From positions 1 through 64,000 of the forward strand of contig VIIQ02000779.1 in assembly GCA_007449985.2 (NCBI GenBank): a DNA stretch of 64,000 bases. Direction: 5' to 3'. The notes under the pieces are model-generated. The model saw nothing but the letters and a program-made list of their open reading frames with translations. It was not told the origin of the DNA and searched no databases. Shown here in pieces: positions 8,862-21,254 of the stretch (the stretch's first letter is position 1; each line of letters begins with the position of its first letter). The stretch is from Desmodesmus armatus. Lineage: Eukaryota > Chlorophyta > Chlorophyceae > Sphaeropleales > Scenedesmaceae. Both the position numbers and the translations under genes were made by a program.

Positions 8862-11800
8862 ATGAACCCAGCTATGCAGGCATTCTTAGGCCAGCAAGGG
8901 CAGATTCCTGGCATGCAAGGACACGCCATACTAGCACAACGTCTTGCTGTTCTCCCACAAGGGTAAGTGGGCCGGAGCAGCGCCCCTGCTGGGCCTGTGC
9001 TTTGAGCTGCTGCTCACCTCAGCGACAGCCAGCGCCACTCCAGCGTTGGATATCAGCTGAACTGTGTTTGAAAAATATCAGGACGATGTAACAACATGTT
9101 AATCGCTCAGTCCATCCTTTCCCAGCGCGATCCACAAGCCATGCAAGCAGCAGGGCTGACGAGCTTTTCCGCTGCTGCTGTTGCGCAGGGGGCGTGGAGG
9201 GATGGCCGCTGGCAATCAAGGTTACCGTGCGCAAGCACCCATGGGTGTCATGATGAAGCCAGCTGGCAGGTACAACACCAGCCAAGCAGTAGGGTGGCAG
9301 CACACACTTTCTGCTGCTGCATGCATACCTCTGATGCGGTTGCAGCTCTTTCCGCAATTCAAAACTTCAGTGTGTTTGACCGGCTGATTTTCAAACTTCT
9401 TGATCTGTATGCATGTCTTCCTGCAGTGGGCCAGCCCTGCCCTGCATGGCCCTGAAACAGCACGTCCAGCACACCACCATGCACACATGCATGCATCACC
9501 CCACCTTGCTGCATGCACGCTTGCTGCACATGGCTTACTGCTTGTATCCTGCAGGAAGGGAGGTGCCTCTGTCAAGGGGCGCAAGAGCTGCAACTGCAAG
9601 AACTCCAAGTGCTTGAAGCTGTGAGTATCCCAGCACAAATGGTATCCTCACCACCGTGCTGGACATGCATGTGCTGATCACAACCCCAGCACTCAGTCCT
9701 CCCCTGACCTGTACCAAACAGGATCAGCAGAGTCAGCAGCACATTTGCACCCCTCCCGCACTGAGCCTGGCCAAACTCCAGCCGCACAACAGCTGATGGT
9801 CTGGTGGCTCAGCATGTGCACATGCCCTGAAGTTTGAACTGCTGCTGCCAGCCTGGCTGATGTGCCACAGCCCTACATGCCCACCACTTCGACCGCTACC
9901 CCCCCCCCCCCTCACCACCACCCACAAACTCACATGCCCTCTTCATGTGTGTTCCTGCAGCTACTGCGAGTGCTTTGCCAGTGGGCGCTACTGCGACAAC
10001 TGCAACTGCCTCAGCTGTTTCAACAACAAGGACAATGAGGCTGTGAGGCAGTCGGCGGTGGAGGCAATACTGGAGCGCAACCCCAATGCATTCAGGCCCA
10101 AGATCCAGGTGGGTTAGCAGGGCCGTGTTAGGCACAGGGAACACATGTGTAGCTAGCATACTACGCACATGCAAGTCACATGCAAGCAGTCTATGAGGCA
10201 TACCAACATAGTGTGTGTGGGTGGGTGTAGCGTTGTACCTGGTGTATGGGCACTGTGGTTGCTTGTGGCGGGTGAAGGATTTTGCGATCTGTGATCTGCA
10301 GGGTTTTTACCCGCCAGCTAAGGGTGCTACCCGTCTGCTTGCTTGCTGCCATTTGCTGGCTTGTGGTTGAACGCTGTTCCGCGCATGCGTGTGCGCTGTC
10401 TGTACCGCACTGCTGCTGTCTGCAGACTGCTGAGGGTGACACACACCGCCAGAGCATCCGCAATGCCCCCGACGGCTTGTGACTGACTGCTGCTCCCGTG
10501 CATGTGTGTGTGTCGACAGAGGGAGTACTTGGATACATGCAAGCTCACTAAGACTGTGTGTGTGCTGTCTGTTTTGCATTGCTGCAGACTGCTGAGGGAG
10601 ACACCCACCCCCAGAGCATCCGCAATGCCCCTGACGGCACTGTGCGCCACACCAAGGGCTGCAACTGCAAGAAGAGCTCCTGCCTCAAGAAGTACTGCGA
10701 GTGCTTCCAGGGAGGCATCTTCTGCACAGAGATCTGCAAGTGTGTCGACTGCAAGAACTTTGACGTGAGTGGCAGCAGCGGCTGACTGCGGTGCGGGGCG
10801 ACCTTTAAGTGTTGATGACTCTGTTGTACTGAGTAGTGTCAGCACTTTCAAGCTGCATGCACGGTCCCTTATCAGCTGGCGGTAGGCCGTGCTGAGTGAA
10901 GGGGGCATGCTACTGTGTGCTGTGCCGTGCTCTGTCAGCTGCTCAGCTTCCCTGGTACACATGCAGTATGCTTGCCTGTTGCACGCGACTGCTGGTGCTG
11001 TGCTTCAGGCAGCAGTACCTTGCACCCGACTTCTTCTGCCCCAGCCCTGCATGATAATCCATTTTGCTAGACGATCAAAAGCTCACAGGTTACCCTTTGC
11101 TCACCCACATCTGTTGTGTGCAGGGGTCGGAGGCTCGTGCGCAGGTGATCTCTCACCATGGGGACCCCTTCGGCATGCACGCGGCAGCAGCAGTGGCAGC
11201 AGCGCAGCAGCAGGCTCGGCAGCGGCCCCCGCGCCTGCAGATGCAGCAGCAGGCCAACCTGCAGACCAGCCTCATGCAGCAGCAGCTGGCAGCAGGGGCA
11301 CAGCATGCAGCGGGGCTGCAGCACCTACAGGCGCTCACAGGGCTGGGCCTGCCTGGGCATACGGGCCTGCAGACGTCTGCCTCGCTTGCAGCAGTGCCAG
11401 CAGCAGCTGCACTGACGCCCGCTGGGTCCACAGCAGCAGCACTGCCCCAGCTACCTGTCAGGTGCGTATGTGTGTGTGTGGGGGGGGGGGGTGAGCCGTG
11501 TTGTTTGGCAGGCCGGGTGACACATGGTGGTTCTGGCAGCAAAACACCCTGCATGCATGTGCAGGAGGCATTGCGTGGATTGCAGGAAACGCACCAAGAA
11601 GGGGTTCAAGCATCAACATGACCCTCTGTGCTGTGTGTTCTGCCGTGCTGTGCTGTGCTCGGCATTGCTTTCCCCACAGGCCGCCCATCTCTGATGCCAT
11701 CCACGGCCTGGTCAAACCTGAGCTCGTGGAGGAGATCACCTCACTGCTGCTCATTGTGGCTAAGGAGGAGGCAGACAAGCTAGCAGCAAGGCAGCAGCAG

Positions 11801-13196
11801 CAGCAGCAGGAGGCAGCCGGCCTTAGCAGCAGCACAGCAGTCATCAAGGCAGAGCCCACAGACACTGCCGACGGCTCCGCAGCAGCAGCAGCAGCAGCAG
11901 CGCCGGCTGATGCAGCGCTGTGCAATGGGGTGAAGCGGAAGCGGGGCAGCGGTGACGGTGCAGGAGAGGAGGGTGAGGATGGTCCTGCAGCAGCGAAGCG
12001 CGCACACACTGGTGACACCAGTGGTGGTGGAGGGGAGGGGGCTGCGGCGATGGAGGAAGACGGGCAGCAGCAGCAGCAGCAGCACGCGCAAAATGGTGTG
12101 GAAGGGGCGGCAGGAGAGGGGCAGCCGCAGTGGGCGGGGCGGGATTTGTATGGTGCGCAGGAGGGGGTAGTGTTGCAGGAGTTCAATGCCATCCTGCAGC
12201 GGATACTGGCACAGGCAGAGAAGAAAACGGCCACAGATGCAGAAGCAGCAGTGGCTGCTGCGGCAGCAGCTGCAGCAGCAGTGGCAGCGGTGGACGGGGC
12301 TGCTGTAGATGCGGCTGTGGCAGATCAAGCTGCAGCGGCGGCGGCTGCAGCGGCAGCAGCGGTGGCAATGTTTGATGGGTTGAGTGAAGGGAGTGATCCC
12401 GCCCAGCAGCAGCAGCAGTACCTACAGCAGATGGTGGCTGAGCAGTTTGCTCAGCACGAGCAGCAGCAGGAGCACGATGCGCAGCAGCAGCTGCAGCAGG
12501 ATGCCAAGTCGCTGGTGAGTCACTGTCACATTGGGTTGTGTGGGTGCCTTATGTGAAGGCAGGTGGTCATGCATTGGTGTTGATGTGCGTGTTGGGTGCA
12601 GTTTCTGAGGGGTATTGAGAACCCACGACACAAGTTGCCGGGCATCAAAGTCATGGTTTGTTGGAGTCTGTGCTTTCTGCTGTATGGCCTGAAACTGCCT
12701 TCCCGCTGTGTGCCTGTTGCAGGGTCGCCCCCAGTTGCAGCAGCAGGCTCTGGCGCAGCAGGCGCTGCTGATGCAGGCTGCCGCAGCCAACGGCAACCTC
12801 GCCCTGCTGCAGGCCAGCAGGGGGCTGTACCTGCAGAACGCAGCACAGCAGCAGCAGCTAGTACCGCCAATGCCTCTGATGCAAGGGGGCGGCATGGGTG
12901 TGCAGGTACCTGGGCTGAGGCCCAACGCAGGGATGCAGATGATCCAGGTGGTTGCGCAGGATGGCAGTGTGCATCAGGTACCTGCTCAGGCTCTCATGCA
13001 GTTGCAGCTGGCAGCGGGTGGCCTCCAGCAGCAGCAGCAGTTGAGTGCAGCAGCGGCAGCAGCACAGGGCGCTGCAGGTCAGCATGCGAATGCGGCAGGT
13101 GGGGTGAGTGCTGCTCCTGCGGCACAGCAGCAGCAGCCTGTGTCGTTGCTGTCGCTGCTGAACGGTACGGGCACTACATCTGGCAACAGTCCATAA
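8862..13196 (+). CDS. TSO1/CPP/LIN54-type CXC-domain protein
   Basis: DNA-binding regulator of the tesmin/TSO1 family; relatives bind CHR-type sites and act in cell-cycle control (LIN54 of the DREAM complex, plant TSO1/TCX). Exons: 8862-8962, 9189-9269, 9555-9620, 9961-10108, 10588-10764, 11124-11461, 11680-12514, 12602-12655, 12723-13196; all phases agree and give 757 residues. The first CXC motif (about residues 68-105) reads [17 protein letters not shown] then CDNCNCLSC; the second (about 153-190) reads [17 protein letters not shown] then [10 protein letters not shown]. The linker has [10 protein letters not shown], matching the family's RNPxAFxPK signature. From about residue 205 the protein is mostly Gln/Ala-rich, with an acidic [13 protein letters not shown] patch that may be a nuclear signal. 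The ATG at 8862 follows an acceptor, so a 5' UTR intron is likely. A partial exon copy at 10426 lies between the two CXC exons. Confidence 0.93.
10426..10482 (+). repeat. Truncated 5' copy of CXC exon 5, ending in a stop
   Basis: An acceptor (CTGCAG) and 50 bases repeat the start of the exon at 10588: [17 protein letters not shown], one residue different from the real exon. Homology then ends and a TGA follows at once (10480-10482). The copy and part of the preceding intron form a unit of about 162 bases. Using this acceptor would end the protein before the second CXC motif. Confidence 0.88.
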
Positions 13197-16100
13197 GCAG
13201 GCAACTGGTGGGGGTGGGTTTTGCAGGGTGTTATAACTTTGCAGCGGGGTTGGCAGCAGGCAGCATTGTTGGGCTTTGGCAGGGTGTAGGCAGGCTGCAG
13301 CATGCATGTGTTGACACATGGTTTGCACCCAGCGGGTTCTTGATAGACTTCATGGCATTCAGCTGTGTGTCTTTTGTGTTGCAAGCTCTCAGGCATGCAT
13401 CAGCAGGGTTTGGCAGTGCAGTGCAGGGGTTGTTTTGTGCACTTGTGGACTGACTTGGCTGGCACGGGGGGCGGAGTACTGCTGTTGGTGGCTACATTGT
13501 TGCCTCGTGCAGGTTGTCATGCAGCTGCTTTCTAGGACACTCCACAGGAAATGCACAGGTGTTGATGGAGGTGTCCTCAAGTGTTAGCTGCCCCAGCAGC
13601 ATTGTGGGATCACACAGCAGCATGCATTGCCTTTAGGGTTGCTTGAGTGGGCAGGTGGGCTGTGTGCTTGTGCAGATGTGTATTTATCTGGTGCTGCAGT
13701 GGCAGCAGAACTTGTTTGGCCACAACCCAGCTGACTTGGGGTTTTGTAGGCGACATACTTCTGTTGCATCACGAATGTAACCATGTCCGCAATGGTGTTT
13801 GCTTGTGTCACATCAAAGCCTTTGTTAGACAGATGAGAAGGGTGGGACCCAAGCAGGCTCAGGACGTGTGGGGCTTCGGGACACTGGCACACTGGAAGGG
13901 GTTGGAGTGCAAGTGACATAAGCATGTTATGCAAGGGACATAGGCATGATGAAGAGTTCCTTGGCCCTTGTCAGACACCAGAGCAGCTTGACCAGATATG
14001 CAAATGCTTGGCCGCACTGCAAAACTCCATGAGTCATTTGTGATGGTTACAGGATGCCTATGCCACATGTAGGGGAGGAGAGGCACGGGTGTGCTGTCTG
14101 AGTCTGGCTTTTGATTGGGGTTCCTTGCTATCCAAATGACAAGTCACACTGCTGCTCCCGAAGCAGCACGTGTACTGCAGCTGCTAGATCCTGGGCTGCT
14201 CTCTTTGTGCAGCTATCTGCAGGCTGAGGGGTTGTTTCCAGCAAGCAAAAATAGCCGTTAAGGGTGGGTTTCTACAATCCAGAGATTGCTGCTTGTGATC
14301 ACGACATTGAACCAAAACAAGCTCAAGCTCAATTCGATTGTTACAAATGAACACTGGTCACACATCCGACACATTGCAATTTCCCAATGGTGCCAATAAC
14401 AGCAATGAATGTAGCTGCTACTGCTTTCATGCAGCACATACTCCGCCCTGCCCTAGCCAAATGAGATAGACACCAACCCCAATGTGTGACCCCCTACCCC
14501 TGATACAAATCCCGATAATAAAGAAAGGGGCCGGCATGCACTGCCAGCAGCTACCCCAAGCCCACTCAAAGCTGCAGCAGCAGCCATCACAACGGACCAG
14601 GGGGCTGCTGACAGCGCACTTTCAGCTGCCCTGCATCATCACATGAGCATCACTGACGCAGCCTGCTGCTGCAAGCTGCATGAAATGTATATATCCAAAG
14701 TAGTGTACAAACTGTCCACGAGGACGGCACATGCTATGTGCTGCTGCTGAACCTCCTGCCAACATGGCAGCGCTGCCACAAGTCAAGCTGGCAAAGGACC
14801 GACATGCCCAACAGCCAAACAGCACAAAGTTCGCACGCACGGCCCACGTGAACCCCCCACAATCCATTCAAGCCCTCTGACCAACCTGCCAAGCAACAGG
14901 CACATGAGACTTTTAACAGTGTTAGCAGCATTTCAGCACACCCGTTCCGAAGCCAGTCCAGCCGGCAGGCTGTCTGTCTGTGACAACACCCCTGTGCCAA
15001 CAGATGGCGGCTGCTTCATTGTGTCTTTTGTTGGTCTGAAGCGGCGTGTTGCCTGCAGCACAACATGCGGTCAACAGAGCACAGCCACGGCTGGCTGACA
15101 AGCTGGCGTTGCACAGCAGCCCAGTAGCACAAAGCACCTTGAGAATATACAACACCACACACACCGGTCACCCAGAACACGGCCAAGCAGGTCAACACAC
15201 ACAAGTAATCCCTGTGCTGAAACACCCTGAGCCATATCAGATGTAGGACGCTTCCAGCGTCACTACCAACTACTGCTGCTGACAGCTGCAGATGCCCGTT
15301 GCACTGCACGGCCGTGCATTTGCCCTGGGTAATCCCCTCACCTCACGAGGTGATGACACCCACCAACGGGCCATAACACGCAGCAATGGGCGAGCAACAG
15401 GGGACAACAAGCAACACAACACACAGCGCCTGCTATCCTGCGCGCTGTATGCAGCGACACGTCACACCATGCTTATGTACACACGGCATTCAGTAAAGAT
15501 TCTGGGGTATTGATCCCACCCTTGATGCTACCGCCAACCGACACAGCGCCTGCTTATATGCTGTGACAGCAGCAGCACGCTGGCAGCAGTAGCAATCAAG
15601 GAATGGGGTGCGTGCTTGTTCAGCAGGCAAGTTGACAGGCAGATAGCCTTTGATCCAATTGCAATGCACACACAGCCATCTGCCTTGCGGCGTGTGTGAT
15701 ATGAAGCCATCATGCAATAAGAAGCAAGGCAGGTGAACCTGTGGTTATGTCTGTCGACAAACAACAGTCCGAAGGGGTGTGGGACAGCTACAACCCCATA
15801 CAACACCGCACCTGAGCAACAAGCTGCGGCACGGCTTTCCGTCCACACCAAGCCAACCCCACATGCCAGGCAGCAACGGCAGCATCAACACCATCCAACC
15901 CCTCAGCACAGGCCTGCTTGTGCAGACAGACCACACAACGCAGCAGCAGCAACCCAACACTAACAGGGCGAGCTGTGCACCTCTGTGTACCCCTGTTGCT
16001 TCTGCGTCTTCACCACCTGGAGCAGCAGCCGTGGCAGCTATCATCCTCCCCCCTTGCTTAGCAGTCCTACGTCTTCACCAACACCGCTGCCAGGATGCCA

Positions 16101-16706
16101 GCAACCCACAGGCACTGCCTACAGCCTGCACCCTTACCCAACACAGGATCCTTACCCAACACAGGATCTGAGTGCATGGTCATTGTGACACACATGTAGA
16201 CAGTACAAGCCAGACACGCCAGACACCATGGAATATTGGTCATACCAGAAGCCCGGACCACAGCTCTGCTACCCACCTATACCCCGGTAATATTGGCACA
16301 GAAAACCGCATCGGCTGCTGGACCGCCTGAAGGCGCTGCCCAAAGAATAACTGCTGGACCACAAACCAAGCTGCCAGGGGTGGTGGCGCAGGACTAACAC
16401 CCTCTCACATGCACGGGAGGGTGCAGCCGAGCAAAAAAGTTATCATGTGCAGGCACCACCACCGCCAAGGCAGCAAACAACCCCTCAAGCGCCCTGCGCA
16501 CAGCAGCACTGACGATGGCAGTGCTGCTCGGCGCGACACAGGCGCACACAACAGTGCCCATGAGACAAGGGCATACAACTGCACCGCATACAAACAGCGC
16601 ACCTGCTGTGACCCAGCAGGCAAACCAACTCAACGCCACTCATCACAGAACCCTCTCCAAACAAGCCAAGCACCAGCACAGCAGAAAGCACGCAACAGCA
16701 GCATGC
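13197..16706. other. Intergenic, no gene seen (convergent CXC and PHT4 genes)
   Basis: About 3.5 kb holding the two 3' UTRs. Open frames here are short, lack conserved motifs and do not join across plausible splice sites. The part around 14250-14550 is AT-richer. A direct pair of TTACCCAACACAGGATC occurs near 16135-16168. Confidence 0.5.
13776..13780 (+). terminator. Possible TGTAA poly(A) signal of CXC gene
   Basis: TGTAA, the usual polyadenylation signal in Chlamydomonas-type algae, occurs 580 bases after the stop. The motif is short, so this may be chance; no other candidate was clearer. Confidence 0.3.
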
Positions 16707-18882
16707 TTACTCAGCCTTGCGCTCCTCACTAGGCATGGACGCCAGGCTGCTAGTGCTGCTGCTGCGCCTCAACTTCCTGCGCAGCGGCAGCGGCAGCATC
16801 GTCAGCGCCTGCCTCCGCAGCTTCTCCGCACCCTGCCTAGGCCCCGCTGTCACTGCTGCCACCCGCTGCTCCCATGCAAAGGGTGCATCCAACCCCGGCT
16901 GGTCAAAGTCCTCTGCTGTGTTACTGCCTAGCCCCGTGTACACCGCTGCTCCCGTTAGCAGGAAGAAGATGGTGGGGTAGAACAGCGCAGCTGCCCAGGA
17001 GCCCGTAGTGTCATACAGCCAGCCCGTGAAGGCCACTCCCAGGATGCCGGGAATGGCGCCACTGGTGTTTGTGAGCCCCAGCATAGCTGATGAGTACTTC
17101 GGGCTGAGGTCCTGGTGTGTGCAGTACAGACCTGCCAAGCTGAAGCTGCTGATGCCCAGCGCTGCAGTGATCAGCGCAACCGTCATGTTGCTGCTCTCGG
17201 GGACTGCGCGGCAGCAGCCAGCAGGCATGCGGACGGCACCAGGAACGCCACGCTCTGCGCCAGCTTGCGCGTGGTCGAGACCGGCACCCCGCGCGCGATC
17301 AGCGCGTCTGCTGCTGGCCCCGCAATGCTGCTGGCTGCAATGCCGGCCAGCGGCGGCAGCAGCGCTGTCTGCGCTGCGTGCATGAGGTCAACCGACAGCG
17401 TGTCGGTGAAGTAGGTCGGCAGCCACGCCAGCATGGTGTAGTGGAACCAGTTGTTGCAGAAGTGCGTGTACATCAGCACACGCACCGCCCGGCTGCGCAG
17501 GAAGGCCCGCCAAGGGACGGTACCACCGATGGGCCCCGCTGCGTGCCCACCGTGGCTGCTATCCGCACTGCTGCTGCTGGGGCTGCTGCCAAGGCGGTCC
17601 TGCGTGAGTGCTGCTGCTGTCTCAGGGTCATTGGCAGCAATGTCTGCCATCAGCTGCTCAAACCACAGCACCCAGACTAACCCGGCAGCACCAAACACCA
17701 GGAACACCGTCTCCCAACCGAAGTTGGTGATGAGGTATGGTGCTGCCAGTAGGCCCAGGATGCTGCCCACATGCAGCCCACCAAACACAAAGCTGACCGC
17801 TGTGCTGCGCTCCTGCTGGGGCACTACGCGCGACACCATGTCCGTCGCTGCTGACGGTGCCACTGCCTCCCCAAGCCCCACTGCTGCTCGTGAGATGCAC
17901 AGCCCAGGGACCGTCCCTGCCAGCAGCGGGACTGCTGCTGTGGCGAAGGACCACATGGCCACGCCACCTGGCATGACCTTGCGGCCGCCATGCTTGCTGG
18001 TGAGGTACCCACCAGGCAGCTGGCTGAGGATGTAGCCCCAGAAAAATGCAGACTGCACTAGGCCTGACACGCTGGGGGACCAACCAAAGTCCTGCGCCAT
18101 GGGGATGATGGCCACACTCATGTTGACCTTGTCCTGCAGGTGGATGGTGGGGTGGGGGAGAGGAGGGCACAGCAGCAGCAGGGGCGCTGACGTCAGCTGG
18201 TGGGGCCATGGGGGAAGGGGCCAGGGGAGGAAAGCTTTGGTGCTTATGTGTTGGAGAGTTGTGCCTGCAGTCTGGAAGCTGATGGCAAGGCGTGCTGAGG
18301 CCACGCCGATTGACTGTGGGACTCCATGTAGCTGGAGGTGACCATATGCATGCGCTGATTCCGAAACACATTTCTGACCAGTGTGCCCATCATTGGGACT
18401 GCAGCATGCAGAAAACAACACCAACGAGCACTACAGCAGCTGCAGCAGTTGGCTCATGCACCACATGCACCCAGCTACTGGCTGACACACCACACCAACA
18501 GCAGCGGAAGTCTCACCATGTTGCAGATGACAAAGGACAGCGAGCCAGCCAGCACGATCTTGTAGCGCGATGGCACAGCAGCCCAAGCTTCACTGTATTT
18601 GCTGAGGACCTTGGACACGGGGCTGGGCAGCTCTGGCACCTGCTGGGGCTGTGCCAAGGGGTCTGCCTCTACCTGATGCTGCTGCAGCGCCACCCCAGCA
18701 CTGCCCTCCCTGGAAGCGGGCCTTGGTGGCGAGGACAGCGCACTAAAACCATCCCCACCAAGCTTGACGCGGGCGGTGCGCTGAGCACGGACTGGGAGCT
18801 GCCGCAACCTGCCACCTGTCGAGCCTCGGTTGGAAGGCGCCCCAAGGGCCCTCTGCTGCACTGAGGACTGCTTAAGCTGCAT
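16707..18882 (-). CDS. PHT4-like plastid anion (phosphate) transporter, major facilitator family
   Basis: PHT4/ANTR proteins carry inorganic phosphate or other anions across plastid membranes. Two exons: 18882-18517 and 18133-16707, intron 383 bases, about 597 residues. The start is the ATG at 18882, giving about 75 basic Ser/Arg/Gln-rich residues that look like a transit peptide. Then SRYKIVLAGSLSFVICNM joins DKVNMSVAIIPM exactly at the intron, a hallmark of the plant family. Further signatures: FFWGYILSQLPGGYL, SRAAVGLGEAVAPSAATDM, FVFGGLHVGSILGL, YTHFCNNWFHYTMLAWLPTY, LAGLYCTHQDLSPKYSS and GAIPGILGVAFTGWLYDTTG, consistent with 12 membrane segments. One base seems to be missing in the GGGG at 17199-17202; adding it joins ACLLAAAAQSP to ESSNMTVALITAALG. 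The Ser-rich tail ends at TAA 16707. The substrate is not proven by sequence. Confidence 0.85.
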
Positions 18883-21201
18883 TCTGAAGCTATTTACAGC
18901 TGCTCGACTCTGCTGGTGGCCCACAGACTCGTCAGCACTTCTATGTCAGACAGACAGGACTCAAAGTTGCACGATCACAGGGGCGTCCCAGTGCTCGACA
19001 AACTGCTACAGAATGCTGTAAAAACTAATCTGCGGGCAACCCCTGAGGTGTCGACGGCGTTGCCCAACAATTCGGCTCAGCAGAGGCACGGACTGCAGAG
19101 GCTTCACGATTTATGTACTCTGAAGGAACGCAGACGATACACAGCTGAGTGCTGAGGGGCCCGGCGCTGCTATGTGCTGGCCAAGGGCGTCACACATGTG
19201 TGATAAACCGCTGTGCGCCTTGAATGTGCTCGGAAGGTGGGTGTGCCTGCATGCATGCATGCTCCATCTGGAGTTATCTGGATCACAGAATCCGCTTGTT
19301 GAGGCTGCAAGTAAATCGATATTGCTCGCTACAGGGACAGGCTGTAGCAGGCTGTAGCGGCACATCCTTGGTTGGGGTTGAAGGCCGGAACCTGCCACCA
19401 GGTGCTTCGGTGTCCACACTCCGGAAGCTGCATTGCTGTCCCCGTTCCCTTGCTGTTGGGGAGGGCAGTTTGTTGTGTACAAACAGTATAACCGGCTGTT
19501 CCAAGACGTCATCGTCTCGCCAAACCAAAAGCCAGCAAACGCGTGTCAACCAAGGAAACCTGGACCAATTTGCACTGTGACAGGTTTAATTCGTAGCTGT
19601 TATTCGCTGATAAAATTGGGATCAGTAGACAAGGAGGCTGCAGTAGGCGTCTGCTGTGCTGACAGGTCATGTACCAAGGTCAAGTTCTGTTACAATAGCA
19701 GGCCTGGCAGAAAACAAGTTTCTTGTCTGGTCCGATGGTTCCAGCGTGGGTATGTTTGTCAGCTTGAATTCACAAAACAATAATGCTGCATGTGGCGTCC
19801 ACTCTGCACACTCGGTCACACAGTGCTGCCGTACGTTCCGTTGCATGTCATGTCTACACGTTGCTGTTGCTCCCTGCTTGGCAAGCTAGGCAGGGCCTGG
19901 CTGCAGCAAGCCACCCTGCAAACCACTCCCCCTTGTCAGGGCCGGTGTGCCATACGAGCCGATATGAGTCATGCCAAGGAGGGCCCACAAAGGTGTCGCC
20001 TGTCCCTCTCTGCGCCAGGCCCAGTCAGCCACTAGTCACTGCTAGTAGACATGCCGCCCTGCTGCCGCTGCCTCTGCGGCATGAAGTATCATAGGGTTTG
20101 GGCCAGGGCACACACTGCATGGTGGGCATAGTAAGGCTTACCTAAATGCCTTGTCTGTGCCAAATTGTTGCCCGCACACCCTGCGCAACAACAATGGCCA
20201 CCATGGTGGCAGGCAAATGAGCTGTCAGAGCCATTTGCCCTCTGTGCATGGATCACAGGAAGGAAGCCACATGCACCTCACTGTCAATACGCATACCTCA
20301 AGGGACCTGATGCGGTCAAGCATGTGGAAGCCGCACGTTGTGACTCACAACTCATCGGATGAGCGCGGCCACAGCAGCTAGTTGCTTATCAACCACCAGC
20401 ACACCTCACTAATGAACAAACACCACCCATCTGCAGCGGTGCTTGGGGATGTTACCCTCATCTGACACACTACCTGAGTGCCAAATTCAAAGCGGGCTGG
20501 GAATTGTGGGGTGAAGTAGAGTGCTGGGAAAAGACAGTGCATGCGCATCAGTAAGGAGGGGGGCTTGGGAGAACCTCCACTGTGGAAGTGAGCTGCAGTG
20601 GATTGCATCAGGTAGGGAGGGCCAGACCCAATGCGGGTGCTGAACCCTAGCAACAAATTGGAGGCCAGGGAAGGGCCTCAGAGACTGTAGATGATGTCGC
20701 ATACAGTACACTGCAGCCATGGGCCCAGGAGGGGGGGAAGGCAGAGCTTTGACTTTGGGCAGTTACATGGAGCCTCCACCCTCCTGCGGAGGTTGTGGGG
20801 GCTGTACTGGCAATCACTTCGATCTCGAGGTTACTGGAGTTACTAGCAGTAGCTGCCTCGCTTTTCTAACGCGGCAGGGAGGGGTTAGGCAGGCGGGAGG
20901 CTGGGGCTGCATTACTAATGCATTACTGAGAAAAAAAATCCCTCATGTCACAGCCTGAGCTGCATTGAGGGGAAGAGGCCACCGCACATCAAACGGTTGC
21001 GTGACGATCTGGGAGTTTTGACAGAGTGGTGCCTTCCAAAGAAGAGGCGTGGATCAAGGTTTCGAGAGATGTGCAGACCAATCAAAAAGCTGTGGCGTCG
21101 AACCAACTGCTCTCACACAGGGTTGCTCAGCAGTAACTCTGCCATATTTCATGAGGTGCAGTCCGCCATGGACAGCTCTTGCATGTCGTTGTTAGGGATT
21201 T

Positions 21202-21254
<53 letters not shown>

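Noticed and set aside
17183..17228. Very short intron explaining the PHT4 frame change
   Set aside because: GT-AG pairs here would give introns of only 31-48 bases and the wrong phase change. A missing base in a G run fits exactly.
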